DNA from: Actinomycetes bacterium | GTDB taxonomy: Bacteria; Actinomycetota; Acidimicrobiia; Acidimicrobiales; SZUA-35 | Direction of reading: 5' to 3' | NCBI GenBank assembly: GCA_024227975.1 | Contig: JAAETV010000292.1 | Coordinates: 1-20,679, forward strand | Length of the DNA: 20,679 bases | In this document: piece by piece, positions 6,209 through 14,181 of the stretch | How positions within the stretch are numbered: position 1 is the stretch's first letter | Layout: every line of letters begins with the position of its first letter | Translations under genes and position numbers: made by a program | The notes under the pieces: model-generated | Database searches by the model: none | What the model was told of the DNA's origin: nothing | Seen by the model: the letters and a program-made list of their open reading frames with translations, nothing else

Positions 6209-8899
6209 ATGACGACAGATGGTTTTCTCAGCCAATTGCCGGACATCGATCCGGAGGAAACCGCCGAGTGGCTCGAGTCGCTCGATGCTGTTACCGCCGC
6301 CGACGGCAAGACGCGGGCCCGGTACCTGCTGGGCCGTCTGAACCAGCACGGTCGTCAGCTCCAACTCGGCAACGCCGAAGCAGTGTCTACCGACTACGTC
6401 AACACCATCCCAACAGAGCAGCAACCATTCTTCCCCGGCGACGAGTACCTCGAACGGCGCATTCGGGCCTACATCCGCTGGAATGCGGCGGCCATGGTCG
6501 TCAGAGCCAACAAGTCGGCTGATGGGATCGGTGGCCATCTCTCGACCTTTGCCTCGTCGGCCTCGCTCTATGAAGTCGGCTTCAACTGGTTCTTCCGAGG
6601 CAAGGAAGATGGGACCCCGGGCGATGCCGTCTACTTCCAGGGCCACGCCGCCCCCGGGATCTACGCCCGAGCCTTCCTCGAGGGCCGGCTCGACGAAGAG
6701 CATCTCGACAACTTCCGCTTCGAGGTCGGTGGCAACGGCCTGTCGAGCTACCCCCACCCCCGCCTGATGCCCAATTTCTGGGAGTATCCGACCGTGTCGA
6801 TGGGCCTCGGCCCCATCAACTCCTTGTACCACGCTCGGTTCCTGAAGTACCTCCAGAACCGCAAGATCGACGAGACCTCAGACAGCCGAGTCTGGGCCTT
6901 CCTTGGTGACGGGGAGACCGACGAACCCGAAACCCTCGGGTCGATATCGTTGGCCGGCCGCCACGGGCTCGACAATCTGACCTGGGTCATCAACTGCAAC
7001 CTGCAACGCCTCGACGGGCCGGTCAGGGGGAACGGCAAGATCATCCAGGAGCTGGAAGCCGTGTTTCGCGGCGCGGGTTGGAATGTGATCAAGGTGGTCT
7101 GGGGCAGCCGTTGGGACGAGCTCCTCCAACGCGATGTCGACGGAGTCCTGCTCAACAAGATGAACACCACCGTCGACGGCGAGTTTCAGCGCTACGCCGT
7201 CGAGTCCGGGGCCTATATCCGTGAGAAGTTCTTCGGCCCCGACCCCCGCTTGCGACGCCTGGTCGATCACCTGAATGATGATGATCTGGCCAACCTGCCC
7301 CGCGGCGGTCACGACTACCAGAAGGTCTACGCCGCTTACAAGGCTGCAACCGAACATGTCGGTCAGCCGACGGTGATCCTGGCCAAGACGATCAAGGGCT
7401 GGACCCTGGGTGAAGGACTCGAGGGGCGCAATGCCACCCACCAGATCAAGAAGATGACCAAGGAGCAGATGCTGGTCCTCCGCGACCGCCTCCAGCTCGG
7501 GGACGACATCGCAACCAGCGATCTGGAAGACGGCATTCCCCCCTACTTCCGCCCCAGTCAGGACTCGGCCGCCTTCGAGTACATGAGCTCGCGCCGTCGC
7601 GCCCTCGACGGCCCCCTTCCCCAGCGCATGATTAACACGCGGCGCCCCCTTCCCCTACCGAGCGACGTCCCGTTCAAGGGATTCGAACAGGGCTCTGGAG
7701 GTCGTGCGGTCTCGACGACCATGGCCTTCACCTCGATGCTGCGTGAGCTGATGCGCGAGGAGGGGTTCGGCCAACGGGTGGTACCGATCGTCCCCGACGA
7801 GGCTCGAACGTTCGGTATGGACTCGATGTTCCGTGAGTTCGAGATCTATGCCCCGTTCGGCCAGAAGTACGAGCCCGTTGACCATGAGCTGCTGCTGTCA
7901 TACTCCGAGGACTCCGACGGTCAGATCCTGGAAGAGGGCATCACTGAAGCTGGCTCCTTGGCCAGCTGGATCGCGGCGGCCACCAGCTATGCCCACCGGG
8001 GCGTACCCATGGTGCCGTTCTGCACCTTCTACTCGATGTTCGGCTTCCAGCGGGTCGGTGATCTGATCTGGTCTGCCGCTGACTCCCGGGCCCGGGGTTT
8101 CCTGATGGCGGCGACGGCCGGTCGAACAACCCTGGCTGGAGAGGGTCTCCAACACCAGGACGGCCACAGCCTGCTCAATGCCTCGGTCGTTCCGGCCTGC
8201 GAAGCCTACGACCCGGCCTTCGCCTACGAGCTGGCCGTCATCATCAAGGACGGCATCGAGCGAATGTACCTCGACGACGAGGACGTGTTCTACTACCTGA
8301 CGATCTACAACGAGAACTACGCCCAACCGGCCCAACCCGTGGGCTCGACCCAGGGCATCATCAACGGCCTGTACCAGTGGGCTCCCGCCGATGAATCCCT
8401 ACCGAACCGGGCCACGATCCTGTTCTCAGGTCCTTCCCAAGGACCGGCCCGTGAGGCCCAAGCCGAACTAGCCGAGCGTTGGGATGTTGGGGCCGAACTG
8501 TGGAGTGCCACCTCCTACAAGCGGTTGCGGGAGGAGGCGCTCGAAGCCCAACGTTGGAATCGTCTCCACCCGACCGAAGAGCCGCGTCGTCCCCTGGTGA
8601 CGAGGTTGCTGTCGAAGGCAGCCGGTCCGGTGATCGCCGTCACCGACTATGTACGCGCCGTACCCGAGCAGATCTCGTCGTTCGTACCCGGCCCCTTCGT
8701 AGCTCTCGGGACCGATGGCTACGGCCGCTCCGACACCAGGGAAGCCCTGAGGTCGTTCTTCGAGACCGATGCCCCGAACATCGTGGTCACGGTTCTCCAC
8801 CAGCTGGCCCAGACCGGTGACATGACACCCGAGACCGTGGCCAGGGCCATCAGCCACTACGGCCTGGTCGACGACATCGCCCCCTCCTGGCGACGCTAG
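6209..8899 (+). CDS. aceE: Pyruvate dehydrogenase E1 component, homodimeric type
   Basis: Thiamine-diphosphate enzyme that decarboxylates pyruvate and reductively acetylates the lipoyl arm of E2. At 896 aa it matches the homodimeric AceE family (E. coli AceE 887). Diagnostic segments are the N-terminal ETAEWLESLDAV, HLSTFASSASLYEVGFNWFFRG, the ThDP/Mg motif GDGETDEPETLGSI from residue 233 with INCNLQRLDGPVRGNGKIIQEL, then the transketolase-type pyrimidine domain (GQILEEGITEAGSLASWIAAATSY, MFGFQRVGDLIW, HQDGHSLLNAS) and a C-terminal domain ending in PSWRR. AGGA at 6196-6199 lies 9 nt before the ATG. No E2 gene is adjacent; the sucB product about 4.4 kb away is the likely partner. Its TAG stop overlaps the stop of the convergent hydrolase gene inside the tetramer CTAG. 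Confidence 0.95.
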   Translation: MTTDGFLSQLPDIDPEETAEWLESLDAVTAADGKTRARYLLGRLNQHGRQLQLGNAEAVSTDYVNTIPTEQQPFFPGDEYLERRIRAYIRWNAAAMVVRANKSADGIGGHLSTFASSASLYEVGFNWFFRGKEDGTPGDAVYFQGHAAPGIYARAFLEGRLDEEHLDNFRFEVGGNGLSSYPHPRLMPNFWEYPTVSMGLGPINSLYHARFLKYLQNRKIDETSDSRVWAFLGDGETDEPETLGSISLAGRHGLDNLTWVINCNLQRLDGPVRGNGKIIQELEAVFRGAGWNVIKVVWGSRWDELLQRDVDGVLLNKMNTTVDGEFQRYAVESGAYIREKFFGPDPRLRRLVDHLNDDDLANLPRGGHDYQKVYAAYKAATEHVGQPTVILAKTIKGWTLGEGLEGRNATHQIKKMTKEQMLVLRDRLQLGDDIATSDLEDGIPPYFRPSQDSAAFEYMSSRRRALDGPLPQRMINTRRPLPLPSDVPFKGFEQGSGGRAVSTTMAFTSMLRELMREEGFGQRVVPIVPDEARTFGMDSMFREFEIYAPFGQKYEPVDHELLLSYSEDSDGQILEEGITEAGSLASWIAAATSYAHRGVPMVPFCTFYSMFGFQRVGDLIWSAADSRARGFLMAATAGRTTLAGEGLQHQDGHSLLNASVVPACEAYDPAFAYELAVIIKDGIERMYLDDEDVFYYLTIYNENYAQPAQPVGSTQGIINGLYQWAPADESLPNRATILFSGPSQGPAREAQAELAERWDVGAELWSATSYKRLREEALEAQRWNRLHPTEEPRRPLVTRLLSKAAGPVIAVTDYVRAVPEQISSFVPGPFVALGTDGYGRSDTREALRSFFETDAPNIVVTVLHQLAQTGDMTPETVARAISHYGLVDDIAPSWRR

Positions 8900-9738
8900 G
8901 AACCGGGACGGTCGGAGTCGGCCCCCGCTCTGTCCTCGCGACCCCGTAGGTTTGCCTGCTGGCGGGCGATCCAACCCAGCAGCACCGCGAGCGCCCTCGG
9001 GTCATGACGGAGTTGGTGACCCCCACCCCTGATGACCCGAAGCTCGGCATCGCCATGGGCATCGGCCATCAAGCGGGCATCGAAGTGGGGAACGACCTCG
9101 TCGTCGGCCCCATGGAGGACGAGCAGGGGTCGTGGAGGCAAGAGCTCGACTGCTCGAACCGCTTCGATACTGCTCAGTTCGGCCTTCCACGCGTTGACGT
9201 CGGAGGGAAACGACGGTGACTTGATGGCTCCCACCCGCCTGGCGTGAGCCAGCAGCCGGTTGGGGTTGGCCGCCCAGTCATCAAAATCGGCCGGTGAGCC
9301 GGCCGCCACCACCCCATTGATGCGGTAGTCCTCGGCTGCTGCCACCAGCGAAACGGCACCCCCCGTTCCAAACCCGCACAACCAGATCTGTTCCGGGTGC
9401 TGTTCTCGGTGGAGGAAGTCGACCGCAGCGGCGATGTCGTCGATCCATCCCTGGAGACTGAAATCGCCCGATGACGCGCCACAGCCTCGGAAGCGGACAG
9501 CCAGGGCCGTCCACCCCATCTGTTCCGCTGACCGGTCGGCCAGAGCCGGCAGATCAGCTCCGATCCGCTCGGCCCACACCTCACCGGAAGGAAAGCCATG
9601 ACAGAAGATGACCCCGGTCTCACCGACGAGAGCCAGCTCTTCGTCGGGGACGGCGAGATGGGCCTCGAGCTCGACACCGCCAGTCGACGGTATGCGCACC
9701 TTCTTGGTCGGAGTAGTCCCGGTCGGCGAACTCACCAC
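8896..9738 (-). CDS. Alpha/beta-hydrolase-fold protein, nucleophile Ser replaced by Gly
   Basis: A 280-aa alpha/beta-hydrolase fold protein: VIFCHGFPSGEVWAE (oxyanion region HGFPSG), ALAVRFRGCGASSGDF, the elbow WLCGFGTGGAVSL, LLVLHGADDEVVP (acid loop), and the GGGHQLRHDP histidine. In the elbow the expected G-x-S-x-G reads G-F-G-T-G; the codon is GGA, not a serine codon. It is therefore either non-catalytic or uses a different chemistry. The start is GTG at 9738 or the next GTG at 9735; no strong ribosome binding site separates them. A 15-nt gap separates it from the upstream 67-aa gene, suggesting co-transcription. Substrate unknown. Confidence 0.82.
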   Translation of the reverse strand: MVSSPTGTTPTKKVRIPSTGGVELEAHLAVPDEELALVGETGVIFCHGFPSGEVWAERIGADLPALADRSAEQMGWTALAVRFRGCGASSGDFSLQGWIDDIAAAVDFLHREQHPEQIWLCGFGTGGAVSLVAAAEDYRINGVVAAGSPADFDDWAANPNRLLAHARRVGAIKSPSFPSDVNAWKAELSSIEAVRAVELLPPRPLLVLHGADDEVVPHFDARLMADAHGDAELRVIRGGGHQLRHDPRALAVLLGWIARQQANLRGREDRAGADSDRPGS

Positions 9739-9753
9739 AGCTCAGTCATGCAA

Positions 9754-9957
9754 CTAGCCGGTAGCCGCAGCCTGATACTGCCGGTAGCCCCGGTTTCGGG
9801 CTTCGGCCAGGGTGTCAGGGGCGAAGCAGGTGTAGGTGCCGGCTTCCATCAGCTCATCCATGATCTCAGTGTCAGCCAACCCATCGACGTCATAAACGAC
9901 CTGGGTCCGCTTGTCACCGACCCAGCGGAAGTGCTCGAATTTACCTGGGCGTTCCAT
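9754..9957 (-). CDS. Small hypothetical protein (67 aa)
   Basis: I do not recognise a family. The protein starts MERPGKFEHFRWVGDKRTQ, has an acidic centre (DVDGLADTEIMDELMEAG) and ends CFAPDTLAEARNRGYRQYQ. It has no membrane segment or signal peptide and a single cysteine. The composition looks like a real soluble protein rather than a shadow frame, and no gene lies opposite it. Support also comes from a TACGAT -10 box ending 8 nt before the ATG and from its 15-nt spacing to the hydrolase gene downstream. Confidence 0.65.
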   Translation of the reverse strand: MERPGKFEHFRWVGDKRTQVVYDVDGLADTEIMDELMEAGTYTCFAPDTLAEARNRGYRQYQAAATG

Positions 9958-10284
9958 CGTGGTGGATCGTAGCGGCCGAGCGCAGCCACTCCCTGATTCA
10001 GCCCCGATCGAGGTTGCAATTCACGGCCTCTGGACACGATCGGAACAGAGTTGTGATGCGTCGATCAACACTGCTGTCGGCTGCCAGGATGGGCTGCTCA
10101 TGGCTGCGGTTTGCCTTGTCGAGCCGCTCTCAACCATGGTTCGGTGCACGAGCAATGGCAAAGCGACTGCTGGCGTCGACCAGAGACCAGGGTCCGTGCC
10201 AGACTGCCGAAGGGTAGCGAGGTCGAGTTCAGGGGGATCCTATGCCAGACCCAATTGGAGCGACCGCCGAGATCGGTCCAGTAG
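9958..10284. other. 327-nt divergent intergenic region
   Basis: This region separates the minus-strand 67-aa gene from the plus-strand CoA transferase. It holds the -10 candidate at 9966-9971 and, at its right end, a strong AGGGGG ribosome-binding sequence followed by a 16-codon frame. The 54-67 codon plus-strand frames inside it (from ATGs at 10014 and 10056) have no protein-like features. I see no tRNA, repeat or clear hairpin in the rest. Confidence 0.5.
9966..9971 (-). promoter_or_regulatory. Candidate -10 box TACGAT for the 67-aa gene
   Basis: TACGAT on the minus strand matches TANNNT and ends 8 nt before the ATG at 9957, so a transcript from it would be nearly leaderless. No Shine-Dalgarno is present. 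It probably also drives the downstream hydrolase gene. Confidence 0.4.
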
Positions 10285-10292
10285 GTGGGTGA
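10242..10292 (+). CDS. 16-residue leader frame overlapping the CoA transferase start
   Basis: ATG at 10242 is preceded by AGGGGG (10231-10236) with an ideal 5-nt spacer, the best ribosome binding site in this region. The frame encodes MPDPIGATAEIGPVGG and stops at TGA 10290-10292, 8 nt into the CoA transferase gene, which starts at a GTG without its own site. It may be a leader peptide that couples translation, or the true N-terminus of the transferase if one extra base is present in the GGTGGGTG stretch near 10284-10291. Confidence 0.4.
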   Translation: MPDPIGATAEIGPVGG

Positions 10293-12660
10293 GCAGGGGC
10301 CCCTCGACGGCGTCCGAGTCTTGGATCTGACGGGGTCAACGGGCCGGTTCGCCTCCAAGGTACTGGCCGAGCTCGGGGCCGATGTCGTTCGGGTCGGACA
10401 CGCTGAGAAGGGCAAGTTCCTAGAGTCGAACACCAGTCTCGGCCTCCTCGACTGGTGGTATGACGCCAACTGTCATCGCTACCCGCTCGATCTCGACTCG
10501 GCCCAAGACCGAGCAGTGTTCTCTCGTCTGGCCACCCAGGCCCAGCTCCTCATCGAAGACTGCGCACCCGGCTACCTCAACGAGATGGGCCTTGGACCAC
10601 AGTCCCTGGCCGAGGCCAACCCGGAGCTGGTCCACGTTTCTCTTACCCCGTACGGAGCTACCGGACCCCGAGCCCACTGGGAATCATCGGATCTGGTGGC
10701 CCAGGCCGAGGGAGGCTATCTCTCGGTGACCGGCGACCAGGACAGGCCGATCGCTCTGTGGGGCCGCCAGTCGGCCGTCGTCGGAGGCTACTACGCCGCG
10801 GTTTCGGCCTTGGCTGGACTGGCTCGAGTCCGGCGTACCGGGTCGGGATCTTGGATAGACCTCTCACTCCACGAGGCCATCATCTCGTGCAGCGAGCACG
10901 TACTGATGTACTGGTGGTTCCCCGACGTTCTGGCTCCTCTCGGCGCCCCCATCGCTCGCCGCCAGCGGTCGCTCCACTGGATCCGCGCCTTCGAGGTGGT
11001 GCCGTGCCAGCGGGGGGCGTGCATGATCTCACCTGCTGCTGGTGGCCTCTTCGACCTGATCAGCTGGCTGAAGGAACTGGGCTACGCCCAAGACGTGCCC
11101 GACGAGCCCGAGGCCGAGCAGCTGTTGGAGCTGATCCCGTCGATGATGACGGCCCTACGCCAAGCCGCCCTCGACCATGATGCAACTGAACTGTTCGAGG
11201 TCGGCCAGTCGCTGCACGTCCCCTTCGGTGAGGCGTACTCCATCGCCCAGGTGGCCCAGTGCCCCCAACACGAGTTCCGCCAGTTCTTCCGCCCGGTCGA
11301 CGATGGTTCGGCTGGGGACGGCTCGGTCGGGAACAGCTCGATCATGATCCCAGGGCCTGTGGCCCGCTTCGCCCGCTCTCCAGTACCGGCCCCGTCCGCC
11401 CCCTTCGAGTTGGCAACCAGCGACGAGGTCCTGGCCCACTGGCCCGATGGCCCCATGGCAAGCCGAACCGAGGCTGGGATCGAGGCCGAGGCTGGTGCGG
11501 AGCTGAGTCCTCTCGACAGCATCCGGGTGCTCGATTTCACCCATGTACTGGCCGGCCCCTTTGCCACCCGCCTCTTCGGCGATCTCGGGGCCGATGTGAT
11601 CCGCATCCAGACGGCCGAGCGTCAGGGTGGCTCCGGGGGCAACGAATACCCCTACAACGTGATGTGGGCCCGCAACAAGCGCTCGATCCAGCTGGCCATG
11701 AAACACCCCGAGGCGCTCGATGTGCTGAGGCAGCTGGTAGCCAAGGCTGATGTCGTCATCGACAACTTCTCGGCTGGAGTCATGGCCTCCTGGGGTGCCG
11801 ACCCCGACCAGCTAGCCCGCTGGAGGCCCGGCCTGATCACCATGGCCATGAGCGGATGCGGGACCGAAGGACCCTGGAGCAACTACGTCACCTACGCTCC
11901 GACTGTCCATGCTCTGGGTGGGTTCACCGCCCTCACCGGCCCCGCCGGCGAGACCGACTGTGGGCCCGGCATCGCCTACAACGATCATGTCTCCGGTCTG
12001 GCTGCCGCTACCTCCCTCATGGCTGCTATCGATCATCGAGCCAGGACCGGGGATGGTCAGCACATCGATCTCTCCCAGCTGGAGATCGGCACCCATCTGG
12101 TCGGGCCGGCCCTGATCGATTACATGGCCACCGGCCACCAATACGAATCGCAAGGCAACAGGGACCCGTTCGCTGACTACTCCGTCAATGACGTGTTCGT
12201 CGCTTCCGACCGTGAGCTGGTCGCCATCACGATCGACGACGACGACCTGTTCCGAACGACGATGGCCACCATCGGGCGGACCGAAACCGACCAGAATCGC
12301 GAGCCGGAGGAGATTATCAGCCGCTGGGTTGCCGGGGTCGCCGGCGACGCAGCCGTGAGACAACTGCAGGCAGTCGGGGTCGCCGCCGGGCTGGTGAAGA
12401 CGGCCGATCATCTCATGAACCGGGATCCCCAGCTGGCTCACCGTGACTGGCTACGAACGGCCGAAAGCCAGATGATCGATACCCAACAGATGGAGCGCTT
12501 CCCCGGGAGATGGCATGACCTCTCGGCCCAGCAGGAGTTGCCCCTTGGCTATCGAGCCAGTCCGTATCTGGGCCAACACGACTTCGAAGTCTATGGGGAG
12601 CTTCTCGGTTGGGATGAGGCGCGAGTAGCCAAGGCGCTAGGGGACGAGTTGCTCAGTTGA
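10285..12660 (+). CDS. Tandem CaiB/BaiF (type III) CoA transferase
   Basis: Two CaiB/BaiF domains in one 791-aa chain. Members move CoA between carboxylic acids through an aspartyl-CoA thioester intermediate. Domain 1 (about 6-390) begins PLDGVRVLDLTGSTGRFASK and includes LVHVSLTPYGATGPRA; domain 2 (about 408-791) begins LDSIRVLDFTHVLAGPFATR and includes ITMAMSGCGTEGPWSN. In domain 2 the catalytic aspartate is D567 (GIAYNDHVSGLAA). The matching stretch of domain 1 is WGRQSAVVGG (159-168), with Ser/Ala where Asp is expected, so domain 1 is probably structural or regulatory. The GTG at 10285 directly follows an in-frame TAG (10282-10284) and lacks a Shine-Dalgarno; see the leader frame at 10242. 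The stop overlaps the MFS start (TTGA), so the two genes form an operon. Substrate unknown. Confidence 0.9.
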   Translation: MGEQGPLDGVRVLDLTGSTGRFASKVLAELGADVVRVGHAEKGKFLESNTSLGLLDWWYDANCHRYPLDLDSAQDRAVFSRLATQAQLLIEDCAPGYLNEMGLGPQSLAEANPELVHVSLTPYGATGPRAHWESSDLVAQAEGGYLSVTGDQDRPIALWGRQSAVVGGYYAAVSALAGLARVRRTGSGSWIDLSLHEAIISCSEHVLMYWWFPDVLAPLGAPIARRQRSLHWIRAFEVVPCQRGACMISPAAGGLFDLISWLKELGYAQDVPDEPEAEQLLELIPSMMTALRQAALDHDATELFEVGQSLHVPFGEAYSIAQVAQCPQHEFRQFFRPVDDGSAGDGSVGNSSIMIPGPVARFARSPVPAPSAPFELATSDEVLAHWPDGPMASRTEAGIEAEAGAELSPLDSIRVLDFTHVLAGPFATRLFGDLGADVIRIQTAERQGGSGGNEYPYNVMWARNKRSIQLAMKHPEALDVLRQLVAKADVVIDNFSAGVMASWGADPDQLARWRPGLITMAMSGCGTEGPWSNYVTYAPTVHALGGFTALTGPAGETDCGPGIAYNDHVSGLAAATSLMAAIDHRARTGDGQHIDLSQLEIGTHLVGPALIDYMATGHQYESQGNRDPFADYSVNDVFVASDRELVAITIDDDDLFRTTMATIGRTETDQNREPEEIISRWVAGVAGDAAVRQLQAVGVAAGLVKTADHLMNRDPQLAHRDWLRTAESQMIDTQQMERFPGRWHDLSAQQELPLGYRASPYLGQHDFEVYGELLGWDEARVAKALGDELLS

Positions 12661-13865
12661 GATCCGGTCGAGACTATTGGCTACTGATTGGCGGCTCGAC
12701 AACCTCCAATCTGGGCGACGGCATCCGATTCGCCGCCCTGCCTCTCCTGGCCGTCACCATCACCGATGATCCAGCCGCCATTGGTGCCGTCATGGCAGCC
12801 TCGTTCCTGCCGTGGCTGTTGTTCTCACTCATTGGCGGGGCGGTGGCCGACCGTCAGGACCGCCGCCGTCTCATAATCTCGGGCCAGCTGGTGAGGGGAA
12901 CCGCCGTCGGGATCTTCGCCCTGCTGGTCGCCACCGACCACACCAGCATGGCCCTCATCTATGTGATCGCAATCATCATCGGGGTCGGCGAGGTTGTCGT
13001 CGATTCGGCCTTCCAGGCCGCAATTCCGCAAGTGGCCGGCGACGACCTCGACAGGGCCAACAGCCATCTCGCCACATCCCAGTTCGTGGCCGGTGAGATC
13101 CTGGGCGGCCCTATCGGGGGCGCCCTCTTCACCATTGCCACCTTTCTCCCCTTCCTGGTCGATGCCATCTCCTTCTTGGCCGGAGCCCTACTGGTTTGGC
13201 TCATTGCCACTCCGCTCCAGGAACCGATCGAGGCCGAGGCGAAGGCGACATCGATGATCGACGACATCAAGGAGGGGGCTCGGTTTCTGGTTGGCCAGCC
13301 CGTCCTTCGTGGGATTGCTGCCGCCGTTGCCCTGTCGAATCTGGCTGACTCGGCGACGCGAGGGCTGATGGTGCTGATGGTGACCAACAAGCTGGACGGG
13401 TCCGAGGTGATCTTCGGTCTCATCATCACCGTTGGAGCCGTTGGCGGCATGGTTGGGTCGATGGCTGCCCCTCGAGTGGTGAGCTGGCTGGGCCGCCGGG
13501 TGGCTCTGATCACAGCCTTCATCTCCATGGCGGCCGGCAACGCCATCATCGGACTTGCTCCCAACCTGATCCTGATCGGTGTCGGATCCTTCGGAGTGAT
13601 GTTCGCCGTCACCCTGTTCAACGTCTCTAGCCACTCCATCCGCCAGCGGCTGACCCCCAACCGGCTCCTGGGTCGGGTCATTGCCACCATGCGCTTCATC
13701 GGGATGGGGGTAGTACCAGTGGGCGCCCTGGGGGGAGGGATCCTGGCCCGGATCATCGGAGTCCGAGAAGCCATTCTGGTGGCTGCGGCAATCGGACTGG
13801 TAGCAACCTGGGCGGTGGTGGCCGCAACCGCCGGCCAGGACCTGGAATTGGCGGCAACCGACTAG
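12657..13865 (+). CDS. MFS transporter (EntS-like MFS_3 type)
   Basis: A 402-aa integral membrane protein with about 12 hydrophobic segments and the MFS signature between TM2 and TM3 (GGAVADRQDRRRLIISGQ). An internal repeat-like helix pair, GGPIGGALFTIATFLPFLVDAISFLAGALLVWLI, lies in TM5-6, a cytoplasmic loop about 198-225 in the middle, and RQRLTPNRLLGRVIATMRF late in the protein, a motif typical of the MFS_3/enterobactin-exporter-like group. The TTG start overlaps the CoA transferase stop by 4 nt (TTGA), so translation is likely coupled. This suggests export or uptake of a compound handled by the transferase, but the substrate cannot be inferred. Confidence 0.9.
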   Translation: MRSGRDYWLLIGGSTTSNLGDGIRFAALPLLAVTITDDPAAIGAVMAASFLPWLLFSLIGGAVADRQDRRRLIISGQLVRGTAVGIFALLVATDHTSMALIYVIAIIIGVGEVVVDSAFQAAIPQVAGDDLDRANSHLATSQFVAGEILGGPIGGALFTIATFLPFLVDAISFLAGALLVWLIATPLQEPIEAEAKATSMIDDIKEGARFLVGQPVLRGIAAAVALSNLADSATRGLMVLMVTNKLDGSEVIFGLIITVGAVGGMVGSMAAPRVVSWLGRRVALITAFISMAAGNAIIGLAPNLILIGVGSFGVMFAVTLFNVSSHSIRQRLTPNRLLGRVIATMRFIGMGVVPVGALGGGILARIIGVREAILVAAAIGLVATWAVVAATAGQDLELAATD

Positions 13866-14181
13866 ATGCAGCCAGTCGGGGCCCGCCAAACGGGCGGCCA
13901 GAGGCAAAGACGGGAGAGGCCAGATGCCCCTCCCGTCTCCTACTTCTGTTCTGGATGCCGGACCGATGCATTCTCGTCGAGGCGGGACGCCCCCGAACAT
14001 CGAACCGGTGGTGGACTGGCGGGTCTCGCCAGAGCTCCATTAGCCGCTAGCGGCCAGCCACCTCCAAGGTCCCAGTCGTTCTTCCGTGCAGTTGGACCAC
14101 CTCCTTCCTCTTGGTTCGCACAGTTTGACACACCACGAGATCCTGTCCAGGGCATTTGCCCCCAGGGGCCAACGCCGGTGC
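13866..14181. other. 316-nt convergent intergenic region with hairpins
   Basis: The region separates the convergent MFS gene and the membrane-anchored hypothetical. No credible gene is visible. It holds a GCCCG/CGGGC hairpin (13881-13895), the long hairpin at 13909-13937, a CTGGCG/CGCCAG hairpin (14016-14032) and the perfect 12-nt palindrome GCCGCTAGCGGC (14043-14054). Together they look like a two-way transcription-stop zone. Confidence 0.5.
13909..13937 (+). terminator. Likely terminator after the MFS gene
   Basis: GACGGGAG (13909-13916) pairs with CTCCCGTC (13930-13937); a single mismatch is followed by three further pairs (GGC/GCC) closing a 5-nt loop. The stem begins 44 nt after the MFS stop and is followed by a pyrimidine-rich stretch (TCCTACTTCTGTTCT) with interrupted T residues. 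As the stem is symmetric it could also act on the opposing strand. Confidence 0.6.

Noticed and set aside
10014..10217. 67-codon plus-strand frame in the 9958-10284 gap
   Set aside because: No ribosome site, no -10 at the right distance, no protein-like pattern; Arg/Ser-rich composition is typical of noncoding GC-rich DNA.
13938..14181. tRNA or small RNA in the hairpin-rich gap after the MFS gene
   Set aside because: A GGTTCGCA segment recalls a T-loop, but no acceptor stem or anticodon arm can be formed around it; the hairpins are better explained as terminators.
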